Assembly (NCBI RefSeq): GCF_001029445.1
Contig: NZ_LDOT01000014.1
Span: 97,963-161,962 of the forward strand
Direction: 5' to 3'
DNA length: 64,000 nt
Source of the DNA: Photobacterium aquae
GTDB lineage: Bacteria > Pseudomonadota > Gammaproteobacteria > Enterobacterales > Vibrionaceae
The translations under genes and the position numbers were made by a program. The notes below the pieces were generated by a model that searched no databases, was not told where the DNA came from, and saw only the letters and a list, made by a program, of their open reading frames with translations. This document shows positions 55,610-62,721 of this stretch, one piece after another; positions within the stretch are counted from its first letter, which is position 1, and the number at the start of each line of letters is the position of its first letter.

Positions 55610-56995
55610 ATGCTGAACCCTGCAACCGCTCAGGCAGTTATCGATCACGCCCTATTTCTGGGCGCTGACTTTGCCGAGCTCTTTGTTGAGCACCATCAAT
55701 CCAGCTCACTAGAACTCATCTCTGGCGATATCGACAAAATTAATTCAGGTATCGATTTTGGTATCGGTATCCGTTTGTTCTTTGGTCATAAAGTCCTTTA
55801 CGGCTATACCAATAGCACCGACCAAGAAGAACTCAAGCGAGTCACCAGCCTACTGGCCGCCAAAGACAAACGCGATCAAATCATTCAGGCTGGTGCGCTG
55901 AACCTAGCTCGCCACAATAACCTTCACCCATGCCAACAAGCACTAAGCCAACACCCTCGGCTCGATGACAAAATCGCCTTCCTACGGGCCTGTGACACAG
56001 CGGCAAGGGCTGAGCATGAGAAAATCAACCAATTCATCGGCCGGATCCTCCAGCGCGAACAGCAAATAGAGATATTCAATTCAACCGGCTTGCACATCGG
56101 CGATACCCGCCATTACACGCGTATCGCTGCAACAACTATTGCCCAAGACGGTACCGAACAAGCGACAGGCTTCGAAGCACCTGGCGCTCTGTGCGGTTGG
56201 GAGTTCAATACCCGGCTTGATCCGAAAGAACTCGGCAGTACCGTTGCCAAGCAGGCGATGACCAAACTATATGCTAGCAACTGCCCGTCAGGAGAAATGC
56301 CGGTTGTGATCGGCAACGGATTTGGCGGCGTTATCTTCCACGAAGCCTGCGGACACCTGCTTGAAACTACCTCTGTAGCTAAAAAAGCCTCGGTATTCCA
56401 TGACAAAATGGGCGAGATGATTGCCCACCCAGCCGTCAGTGCCGTTGACGACGGTACAATGGCCAACGAATGGGGCTCGATCAACATTGACGACGAGGGA
56501 ATGGAGACACAACGGACCCAGCTGATCAAAGACGGCAAACTCACCAGCTTTATGGTTGACCATATGGGCGGCCTGAAGACAGGGTTTGCGCGTACCGGCT
56601 CTGGCCGACGTGAATCATACAAATTTGCTCCTACCTCACGTATGCGCAATACCTTCATTGAGCCCGGCGACAGCAGCCTTGATGAGATGATTGCCAGTGT
56701 TGAAAAAGGGATTTTCGCCAAGAAGATGGGTGGCGGCTCTGTTCAGCCAGGTACCGGTGAATTCAACTTTGCTGTACAGGAAGCCTACTTGATTGAAAAT
56801 GGCAAAGTCACAACCCCGCTTAAAACCGCCACCCTTATCAGCACCGGTCCTAAAGTCCTAAAAGAAATCTCGATGGTCGGTACTGATTTCGCCCTTGCGG
56901 CGGGCATGTGTGGCTCCGTCAGCGGCTCGGTGCCGACCACCGTTGGCCAGCCGGCGCTCAAAGTAGACAACATTCTCGTTGGAGGTGGAAACTAA
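55610..56995 (+). CDS. TldD-family metalloprotease subunit
   Basis: 461 residues. The zinc-binding HExxxH motif is IFHEACGHLLE (His244, Glu245, His249). TldD signatures: EFNTRLDPKELG, GTMANEWGSINIDDEGMETQRTQLIKDGKL, FARTGSGRRESYKFAPTSRMRNTFIEPG, and MCGSVSGSVPTTVGQPALKVDNILVGGG at the C-terminus. TldD pairs with TldE/PmbA in a heterodimeric protease that trims unfolded peptides or RiPP leader peptides. The HEACGH form and adjacency to a TldE gene suggest a second TldD/E set distinct from the usual unlinked tldD and pmbA of gammaproteobacteria; that rests on general knowledge. AAGGAG start. Confidence 0.92.
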   Translation: MLNPATAQAVIDHALFLGADFAELFVEHHQSSSLELISGDIDKINSGIDFGIGIRLFFGHKVLYGYTNSTDQEELKRVTSLLAAKDKRDQIIQAGALNLARHNNLHPCQQALSQHPRLDDKIAFLRACDTAARAEHEKINQFIGRILQREQQIEIFNSTGLHIGDTRHYTRIAATTIAQDGTEQATGFEAPGALCGWEFNTRLDPKELGSTVAKQAMTKLYASNCPSGEMPVVIGNGFGGVIFHEACGHLLETTSVAKKASVFHDKMGEMIAHPAVSAVDDGTMANEWGSINIDDEGMETQRTQLIKDGKLTSFMVDHMGGLKTGFARTGSGRRESYKFAPTSRMRNTFIEPGDSSLDEMIASVEKGIFAKKMGGGSVQPGTGEFNFAVQEAYLIENGKVTTPLKTATLISTGPKVLKEISMVGTDFALAAGMCGSVSGSVPTTVGQPALKVDNILVGGGN

Positions 56996-58338
56996 TGGCC
57001 GATTCACAACATTTAAAAAACGCCATCGCGCAAGTGCTTGAGCGTGTCTCGGCCGCAGGCGCGCAAGCAGATGTCATCGCAAGCCGCAGCCAAAATTTCT
57101 CGCTAAAAGCTAACGCCGGTGAGCTTGATGAATACAAAGTAACATCCGGTCAGGTTATCGGTGTACGCGTTGTCAAAGATGAACGGATCGCAACCAGCTA
57201 TTCTGAGTCTCTGGATCCTAGCAGCTTAGACTTAATGGTTGAGCATGCATTGACCAATGCCAAATTCACTAAGCAAGATTCACATCAAGCTATTCGCTGT
57301 GAGAACAGCACGCTGACGACCGAATACCCTGAGATTAATCAGCCTGATACCACGAGCGTTGATGACAAAATTGCACTGGCACTCTCGTTGGAGCAAGGTG
57401 TTGTATCAAAACCGCATGCCAAATCTGCCCCTTACAACGGCTTTGCCGAATCTGAGAGCGAGGTTTTTCTTGCCAACAGCTTAGGTAGCTTGTGCTCGCA
57501 TCAAGAGCGCTCTACCTCATGCTACGCCTTCACCTTATACGAAGATGATGGCAAGCAATCAATGTTTGGTGGTATTTCAGCCGGACGCCATTTCAATGAG
57601 CTCGATCCTGACTATTGCATCAACTATGGCTATGAAATGGCAGCAGCACTGCTTGAAGGTCAGCCGATTGCCACGGGACAGTACAGTGTCATTTTTGATC
57701 TGAGTAATCTCAGCAGCCTGTTTGGCGCATTCGGGATGTGTTTCTCTGGGCAGTCAGCAATGAAAGGCGTCAACCCGTGGCGAGACAAGCTACAACAGTG
57801 TGTTGCCAGCCCACTGCTAACTATCACTGACACCGCTTATGTACAAGGCGGCTCTGCAATCAAAGCGTTTGACAGCGAAGGCTACGCAACGCGCGATACA
57901 GTCTTGATTGGTGAAGGTCAGCTCCAGAGCCTACTTCATAACAGTCACACTGCGGCTTACTTTGGCATTGCCAATACCGCCAACGCCTCTCGCTCGGCCA
58001 AAAGTGGATTGGGTGTTGGTTCGCGCCATACCGTGATTGCACCGGGCCATAGCTCAAATGCTGAACTCACAGCAGGGGAATACCTAGAGCTCGTCGAGCT
58101 GCAAGGTGTCCATTCCGGCGCGGATGCCATTAGCGGTGATTTCTCGTTTGGGGCTAGTGGCTTCTTGTGCCGTGATGGTAAACGCATTCAACCCGTCCGT
58201 GGTATTACCGTTGCGGGTAATTTCTATCAACTGGTAAAAGAGATCGATGCGATGGGCACAACACTTCACCACGATCACTCGCGTGATTTCTTTGCCCCAA
58301 CCATCCGATTCAGCCGACTGAGTATTGCTGGCAAATAA
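56995..58338 (+). CDS. TldE/PmbA-family protease subunit
   Basis: 447 residues, the non-zinc partner of the TldD-type subunit: it has no HExxxH. Family features are SRSQNFSLKANAGELDEYKV, VIGVRVVKDERIATSYSES, PYNGFAESESEVFLANSLG, GEYLELVELQGVHSGADAISGDFSFGASGFL and GRTVAGN-like RGITVAGNFYQLVKEIDAMG. Its ATG shares a base with the upstream stop and has GGAGG in front, so the two subunits are made together. The frame is open upstream inside the tldD gene; that extension is discarded. A strong terminator follows. Confidence 0.92.
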   Translation: MADSQHLKNAIAQVLERVSAAGAQADVIASRSQNFSLKANAGELDEYKVTSGQVIGVRVVKDERIATSYSESLDPSSLDLMVEHALTNAKFTKQDSHQAIRCENSTLTTEYPEINQPDTTSVDDKIALALSLEQGVVSKPHAKSAPYNGFAESESEVFLANSLGSLCSHQERSTSCYAFTLYEDDGKQSMFGGISAGRHFNELDPDYCINYGYEMAAALLEGQPIATGQYSVIFDLSNLSSLFGAFGMCFSGQSAMKGVNPWRDKLQQCVASPLLTITDTAYVQGGSAIKAFDSEGYATRDTVLIGEGQLQSLLHNSHTAAYFGIANTANASRSAKSGLGVGSRHTVIAPGHSSNAELTAGEYLELVELQGVHSGADAISGDFSFGASGFLCRDGKRIQPVRGITVAGNFYQLVKEIDAMGTTLHHDHSRDFFAPTIRFSRLSIAGK

Positions 58339-58625
58339 GCAACGTATCGCTAAATAATCGCGACGCACCTAAGCGCAGGTACAATGTTACCTGCGCTTTT
58401 TGCATATCAAAACAGGCAACATAAATCACAAAATGCCTACATATATAACTACTCCAACACGGAAAATTAGAGGCAGGACAAGAATAAAGTACCAAAAAGT
58501 AAGAAATTTGCAGTAAATTGACTCAATTGAACCCTTCTCCTCTTCCCAATTCGCCTTGTAAGATTTAGACTGACAACCAAAACAGACTGCCATGCATCTG
58601 TTTATATACACAAAGGAGAAATTAT
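58339..58625 (+). other. Intergenic region upstream of lpp
   Basis: 287 bp: the tldE terminator on the left and the lpp promoter and leader on the right. AAAGGAG before 58626 is a strong ribosome binding site. I could not fix the -35/-10 pair with confidence. No ORF. Confidence 0.5.
58371..58402 (+). terminator. Terminator of the TldD/TldE genes
   Basis: AAGCGCAGGTA (58371-58381), loop CAATGT, TACCTGCGCTT (58388-58398) then TTT: an 11-bp perfect stem with a U-run. Confidence 0.92.
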
Positions 58626-58889
58626 ATGAAACGTTCAGCAATGCTTTTCGCAGGTCTAGTTCTTAGTGCATCTCTAATGGGTTGTTCAAACTCTCAAGAA
58701 GCAGAGCAACTAAGCCAACTAACTAACAAAGTTGACGCACTGACTGATCAAGTTGCTGCAATGCAAGTTCAACAAGACAACATCGCTGGTGCTGTTAACG
58801 AAACAAGCGCAGCAGCTGATGCAGCATACCAAGAAGCTATGCGTGCAAACCAGCGCATCGACAACGTTGCAACTTCATACCGCAAATAA
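58626..58889 (+). CDS. lpp: Major outer-membrane (Braun-type) lipoprotein
   Basis: 87 residues. Signal peptide with lipobox SLMGC (Cys20), then a heptad-repeat helix (LSQLTNKVDALTDQVAAMQVQQDNIAG) ending YRK, where the terminal Lys is linked to peptidoglycan by L,D-transpeptidases. It forms trimers tethering outer membrane to cell wall. Codon usage is strongly biased (CGT, GGT, AAC, CTA), as expected for a highly expressed gene. Strong AAAGGAG and a strong terminator flank it. Confidence 0.95.
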   Translation: MKRSAMLFAGLVLSASLMGCSNSQEAEQLSQLTNKVDALTDQVAAMQVQQDNIAGAVNETSAAADAAYQEAMRANQRIDNVATSYRK

Positions 58890-58916
58890 TAACGTTTTCT
58901 TAAGCGAGATTATTTG

Positions 58917-58949
58917 AAAAAAGCGGGTCATTATTGATCCGCTTTTTTG
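58917..58949 (+). terminator. Terminator of lpp
   Basis: AAAAAAGCGGGTCA and TGATCCGCTTTTTT around TTAT; one G-U pair, long U-run. It may also stop the convergent small gene ending at 58951. Confidence 0.92.
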
Positions 58950-58950
58950 A

Positions 58951-59193
58951 TCACACTAAATACAAAAAAACAGCCAGCCCACTTGTCATACACCCCACCC
59001 AAGCTATTCGTTGGCCGCGCTCAAATTGCGGAGACTTAAACACTTGGTAACCCAGGCATAGAACCAAGACAAGCTCCACTAAGACCTGTACCGGAAACAA
59101 AACCATACCGAAAATACGTCCCCAGCCCGCTATCATAAGAAAAGCAATAAACACCATATGATTGAGCGTAAGGCTATGGATTGTCTTTGTCAT
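58951..59193 (-). CDS. Small inner-membrane protein
   Basis: 80 residues, with three hydrophobic helices (MVFIAFLMIAGWGRIFGMVLF, VQVLVELVLVLCLGYQVF, RIAWVGCMTSGLAVFLYLV). No recognised motif. A TTG at 59205 is in frame upstream; the ATG at 59193 is preferred. Convergent with lpp and sharing its terminator. Function unknown. Confidence 0.6.
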   Translation of the reverse strand: MTKTIHSLTLNHMVFIAFLMIAGWGRIFGMVLFPVQVLVELVLVLCLGYQVFKSPQFERGQRIAWVGCMTSGLAVFLYLV

Positions 59194-59504
59194 GCATATA
59201 CCCAACCGCTTATTCCTAGCTAATATCCATCATCATAAGTAAGTCAGTGATCTGTTCTTTACTGCGATTGGTGTAAGTATATACGTTGATTTTTACTGCC
59301 TAGGTAATAATTACGACTGATTCTTATATAGCCCAATGACCTCCAGAGAGAGGATGGATAGCGATTTCAGCGTATGCCATGAAAATACTTGAAGAATGGC
59401 ACCCCATTCAAGGGCTGATGGCTCAGAAGTGATGTGAGAGATATTATCAATATGAACTAAAACAATATACTCAAGCTACCTCAGTAGCTTGAGTATGAGC
59501 TCAT
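59194..59504. other. Intergenic region
   Basis: 311 bp between two minus-strand genes, ending with the hairpin at 59467-59496. The remainder is AT-rich and should contain the promoter of the small membrane protein. No ORF or RNA recognised. Confidence 0.45.
59467..59496 (-). terminator. Terminator of the 59505 gene
   Basis: ATACTCAAGCTAC-CTCA-GTAGCTTGAGTAT, a perfect 13-bp stem with a 4-nt loop, 8 bases past the minus-strand stop and followed on that strand by ATTGTTTTAG. Confidence 0.88.
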
Positions 59505-59996
59505 TTAGGCTGAATGGTAGGCTTCTTGTTCACCGCCTTGCAAGATTACCTCGTCACCCTGAATAACCAAGCCAAAGCCATGCTCTTCATCCCAAGCACA
59601 TTCAAAACTAACACCCACAACATTCTTTTCTGGGTTATGCAATACGAACTTGGAAATTTGCATCAATTTGAAAATATCCCCTGAGTTCATATCTTCTTCG
59701 CTTACTTCACCCACATTGGTCTCCCATGTTGGGCTCTCTTCGTCAAAGACATCCATGAACTCAGATTCCTCAAGGAGCTCTTCATAGTTCTCATTCACAT
59801 AATTACAAACCAATGAATAGAGACGTTCTTCATTCTCGGCAAACCATGCCACCATGCTATCAACAATGGCAAGATTTTCGCGCGTGCAGAAATCAATATT
59901 TCCATACGCCTTAAATTCATGCCAACCATTCAGTTCTGTTTTACCTACGTGAAGATCTGAGTCTTCACTCCATTTAATGATATTGATAGCTTTCAT
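59505..59996 (-). CDS. Acidic hypothetical protein, DUF6985-like
   Basis: 163 residues, strongly acidic, no signal peptide. The C-terminal segment KNVVGVSFECAWDEEHGFGLVIQGDEVILQGG resembles, from memory, DUF6985-type proteins, some of which sit beside polymorphic toxins as immunity proteins. Here no toxin gene is adjacent. The N-terminal half has WHEFKAYGNIDFCTRENLAIVDSMVAWFAENEERLY. GGGG 6 bases before the ATG. It stands alone with its own terminator. The family assignment is tentative. Confidence 0.65.
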   Translation of the reverse strand: MKAINIIKWSEDSDLHVGKTELNGWHEFKAYGNIDFCTRENLAIVDSMVAWFAENEERLYSLVCNYVNENYEELLEESEFMDVFDEESPTWETNVGEVSEEDMNSGDIFKLMQISKFVLHNPEKNVVGVSFECAWDEEHGFGLVIQGDEVILQGGEQEAYHSA

Positions 59997-60168
59997 AATA
60001 ACCCCGTAAAAATGAGAACTATATTAGAACAAAGAGACTGGGTAAAGATTAATGCAACTATCAGTCATCATTTGATGAAATAAAATCTTACAAGCAAGTA
60101 CTGGTGATTTTTAATCATAACTGTTCAAATTATTCGATGAAGATGTTCTAACAGCCTGCGTTATCTTT

Positions 60169-60184
60169 TAGGGGGAGTCCCCTA
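60169..60184. promoter_or_regulatory. Palindromic element at the cytochrome b561 promoter
   Basis: TAGGGG-GAGT-CCCCTA is an exact inverted repeat directly followed by TACAAT (60183-60188), a good -10 candidate, 33 bases before the ATG. A repressor or MerR-type activator could bind here. The regulator is not recognised. Confidence 0.4.
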
Positions 60185-60220
60185 CAATACAATTATGCAT
60201 GACGACATAGCGATGGACAC

Positions 60221-60769
60221 ATGTTCACAAAAAACACATCACCCAAAATATATGACCCTCTCTCCATTATCCTGCACTGGCTGACAGCCCTTAGCGTGTT
60301 AGGCCTGTTTATCCTTGGCCTATGGATGGTCGATTTAAACTACTACTCACAGTGGTACAAACCCGCACCGTATTGGCACAAATCTGTTGGCCTATGCTTG
60401 GCTGGGATCACCTTATTCCGGCTATTTTGGAAAATCATCACCCCTCACCCAGCAATAGAAGGCAAACGCTGGGAAAAGCAAGCCGCCAAAATCGCTCACG
60501 GTTTGATCTATATCCTAATGATCTGCATTTTTACTTCAGGATACCTCATATCAACTGCCGACGGCCGTTCCATCGACGTTTTCGGCTGGTTTGCAGTACC
60601 CGCCCTCGGTGAACTATTTACTCACCAAGCTGACATCGCCGGTGAAATTCATTTCTACCTAGCCTGGACATTAATCATCTTAGCGGCCGTGCATGCCCTC
60701 GCAGCCCTAAAGCACCATTTTATAAACAAGGACAATACATTAAAAAAAATGTTAGGAGTAAAGTCATGA
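60221..60769 (+). CDS. cybB: Cytochrome b561
   Basis: 182-residue inner-membrane di-heme b-type cytochrome with four hydrophobic helices. Heme-ligand histidines lie in IILHWLTALSVLGLF, YWHKSVGLCL, and EIHFYLAWTLIILAAVHALAALKHHF, as in the CybB family. It transfers electrons from quinol, in E. coli with superoxide:ubiquinone activity proposed. It overlaps the yceI gene by ATGA; cytochrome b561-YceI pairs are common, since YceI binds a polyprenyl quinone-like lipid. Confidence 0.92.
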   Translation: MFTKNTSPKIYDPLSIILHWLTALSVLGLFILGLWMVDLNYYSQWYKPAPYWHKSVGLCLAGITLFRLFWKIITPHPAIEGKRWEKQAAKIAHGLIYILMICIFTSGYLISTADGRSIDVFGWFAVPALGELFTHQADIAGEIHFYLAWTLIILAAVHALAALKHHFINKDNTLKKMLGVKS

Positions 60770-61329
60770 AAAAAAGCCTCATCGCCCTTTCCCTATTGGC
60801 TACAGCCTCATTTGCCGCCCACGGCGCAGACTATATAATCGATACAGAAGGTGCACACGCCTCTATCAACTTCAAAGTCGAGCACCTTGGCTACAGTTTT
60901 ATCAAAGGCCGCTTCAACACCTTTAACGGTAATTTCAGCTACGATCCCAAAAACATTGCAGACTCCAGCGTCAAGGTCAACGTGGAAACCATGAGCCTAG
61001 ACAGCAACCATGCCGAACGAGACAAGCATTTGCGTAGCGATGATTTCCTAGACACCAAGAAATATGGAACGGCGACATTCACCTCAACCAAAGTAGAACC
61101 CAAAGAAAACGGCGAAATGCTAATATACGGTGACCTGACCTTACATGGCAAAACCAAACCACTCATCATTGATGCACAGTTTATTGGTGAAGGGAAAGAT
61201 CCTTGGGGAGGATACCGGGCAGGATTTACCGGCACAGCCCGTATTGAATTCGCCGACTATGATATAAAAGTCATGGGCTCCTCAAGCTATGCCGATATCG
61301 AATTGCACGTTGAAGGCATACGCCAATAG
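60766..61329 (+). CDS. yceI: YceI-family periplasmic lipid-binding protein
   Basis: 187 residues. Signal peptide MKKSLIALSLLATASFAAHG, then a lipocalin-like YceI domain: AHASINFKVEHLGYSFIKGRFNTFNGNFSYDP, DSNHAERDKHLRSDDFLD, YGDLTLHGKTKPLII, and RIEFADYDIKVMG. YceI proteins bind long isoprenoids, and in this arrangement probably work with the upstream cytochrome b561. The start codon is coupled to the cybB stop. Confidence 0.94.
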   Translation: MKKSLIALSLLATASFAAHGADYIIDTEGAHASINFKVEHLGYSFIKGRFNTFNGNFSYDPKNIADSSVKVNVETMSLDSNHAERDKHLRSDDFLDTKKYGTATFTSTKVEPKENGEMLIYGDLTLHGKTKPLIIDAQFIGEGKDPWGGYRAGFTGTARIEFADYDIKVMGSSSYADIELHVEGIRQ

Positions 61330-61348
61330 GCAAAATCGCTTACTTTTG

Positions 61349-61371
61349 AATCCGGCCAAGGCCGGATTTTT
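61349..61371 (+). terminator. Terminator of the cybB-yceI operon
   Basis: AATCCGGCC-AA-GGCCGGATT then TTTC, 20 bases after the stop. Confidence 0.85.
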
Positions 61372-61508
61372 CATTTTTGCTCAAAAATAAAGCGAACGGA
61401 TCAATTCGTTACTCAATGTAATAGATTGAAACATGAACCCTCGGCTAGGATGTTTGTCATAAGAACAATGCAGAAATCATGTGCTGCTATTTCACGAGAA
61501 GGTAAATC

Positions 61509-62267
61509 ATGACTCCACAAGAAAAAGAACTGATCCAGAACGTTGCTAACAAACTGAAGCAAAGCCCAAACAAATCAAAAGATGCTGATGCTGAGCAACT
61601 GATCAAGAATGAAATCGCAGCGCAAGACGATGCGGTATACAAGCTAACTCAAGCCGTGCTAGTACAAGAACTGGCCCTTAAAGAACTTAAGCAGAAAAAC
61701 GAATACCTTGAGCAAAGCGTTGATCACTACAAATCAGAATCTGAGCGTGGTGCTTTCAGCCGCATGATGGGTGGCAACCGTCCGGCTCCAATGCCACCAC
61801 AGCCAACTCAGCAACCAAGTGCATTCGGTAGCTTCATGCAAACTGCTGCCAGTGTAGCAGTAGGTATGGTGGCCGGTAACATGATCAGCAATGCTCTGTT
61901 TGGTGATGACCACGCAGCCCCAGAAGCGACCGTGGCCGATGCGGCAACAGACGCACCTGCAGATGCGGCGACAGATACCGCTCAAGCCGATACAGCGCCA
62001 GCAACTGATGATGCACTAGCATCTACAGACACCGCTGACAATGCCTCTGGCGGCTTCCTGGATGACTCTTCGAGCTTTGCTTCTGACTACACCAGCGGTA
62101 CAGGTGGTTTTGGTGATGCTGGCTTTGGCGACTCAGGCTTTGGTAGCGACGGTTTCGATGATAGCTTTGCCAACAATTCGGGCTTCGGCAGCGACGACAG
62201 CTTCTTTGGCGGTGGCGATAGCTTCGGTGGTGACGACTTCGGCGGTTTTGGCGACGAAGACGTTTAA
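61509..62267 (+). CDS. DUF2076-like protein with low-complexity Gly/Asp/Phe/Ser tail
   Basis: 252 residues. The N-terminal part (1-80) is helical/coiled coil (MTPQEKELIQNVANKLKQSP, LALKELKQKNEYLEQSV), as in DUF2076 proteins. A Pro/Gln linker follows, then a short hydrophobic Gly/Ala-rich helix (VAVGMVAGNMISNALFG). An Ala/Asp/Thr-rich stretch (about 132-180) leads to a tail (about 180-252) of repeated G-F-G-D/S-D units. There is no signal peptide. Such tails suggest a disordered, perhaps phase-separating or surface region. Good GAGAAGG start and strong terminator. Function unknown. Confidence 0.8.
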   Translation: MTPQEKELIQNVANKLKQSPNKSKDADAEQLIKNEIAAQDDAVYKLTQAVLVQELALKELKQKNEYLEQSVDHYKSESERGAFSRMMGGNRPAPMPPQPTQQPSAFGSFMQTAASVAVGMVAGNMISNALFGDDHAAPEATVADAATDAPADAATDTAQADTAPATDDALASTDTADNASGGFLDDSSSFASDYTSGTGGFGDAGFGDSGFGSDGFDDSFANNSGFGSDDSFFGGGDSFGGDDFGGFGDEDV

Positions 62268-62289
62268 TCATCTCGACTAACAACATAGA

Positions 62290-62315
62290 GGGTACCTTAT
62301 CGGTACCCTTTTTTT
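62290..62315 (+). terminator. Terminator of the DUF2076-like gene
   Basis: GGGTACC (62290-62296), loop TTATC, GGTACCC (62302-62308) then seven T. Confidence 0.88.
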
Positions 62316-62721
62316 ATTTCGCACAAAATCAATCCCCTGCCCAGCTCAACTCTTGAAAGCGTCGCGATGACGTACAAACCATTAACTGTATGCATACACA
62401 GTTATAATGAAGTCGCTAAAAATGGCCAGCATTGACCTACTAATAAAGAGACCAAAAATGCTCGCTATCCCCATAACAAATAAAGATAAGACATTGATAT
62501 CAATGTAATTTAATACTTCCTCTTGGTATTAACGAGGTCTCATTAATACCGAATGCTCGCTTTGCGCGAGCGAAAAACAGCCATTAAGCAACGATGACTT
62601 TATGCAACCTATTGACTTATAAGGATACTGATAAGAAAATCATGCGCAATTAAGCGTGTATTAGGCTGGGGAAAGCGAGCATGCTGTTTAATACACTGTT
62701 ATAAATCATAGGAGTATTACG
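62316..62721 (+). other. Palindrome-rich leader of the metallopeptidase gene
   Basis: About 400 bp without an ORF. Contents: a perfect 16-base palindrome ACATTGATATCAATGT (62491-62506); an inverted pair GGTATTAA/TTAATACC (62525-62532, 62543-62550); a short stem GCTCGC/GCGAGC (62555-62560, 62566-62571); and a long-range exact pair ATGCTCGCTTT (62553-62563) with AAAGCGAGCAT (62672-62682). AGGAG (62710-62714) is the ribosome binding site of the next gene. Confidence 0.6.
62553..62682. repeat. Long-range inverted repeat upstream of the metallopeptidase
   Basis: Exact 11-base complementary arms (62553-62563 and 62672-62682) enclose 108 nt. The left arm can alternatively pair with GCGAGC at 62566-62571, so two mutually exclusive folds are possible. 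That would suit an RNA switch, or an element end. It does not show the conserved ends of an integron attC site. Confidence 0.45.

Noticed and set aside
62316..62721. Integron attC site before the metallopeptidase
   Set aside because: Inverted repeats are present, but the terminal GTTATAA does not fit GTTRRRY and no matching RYYYAAC start with paired L boxes is found.
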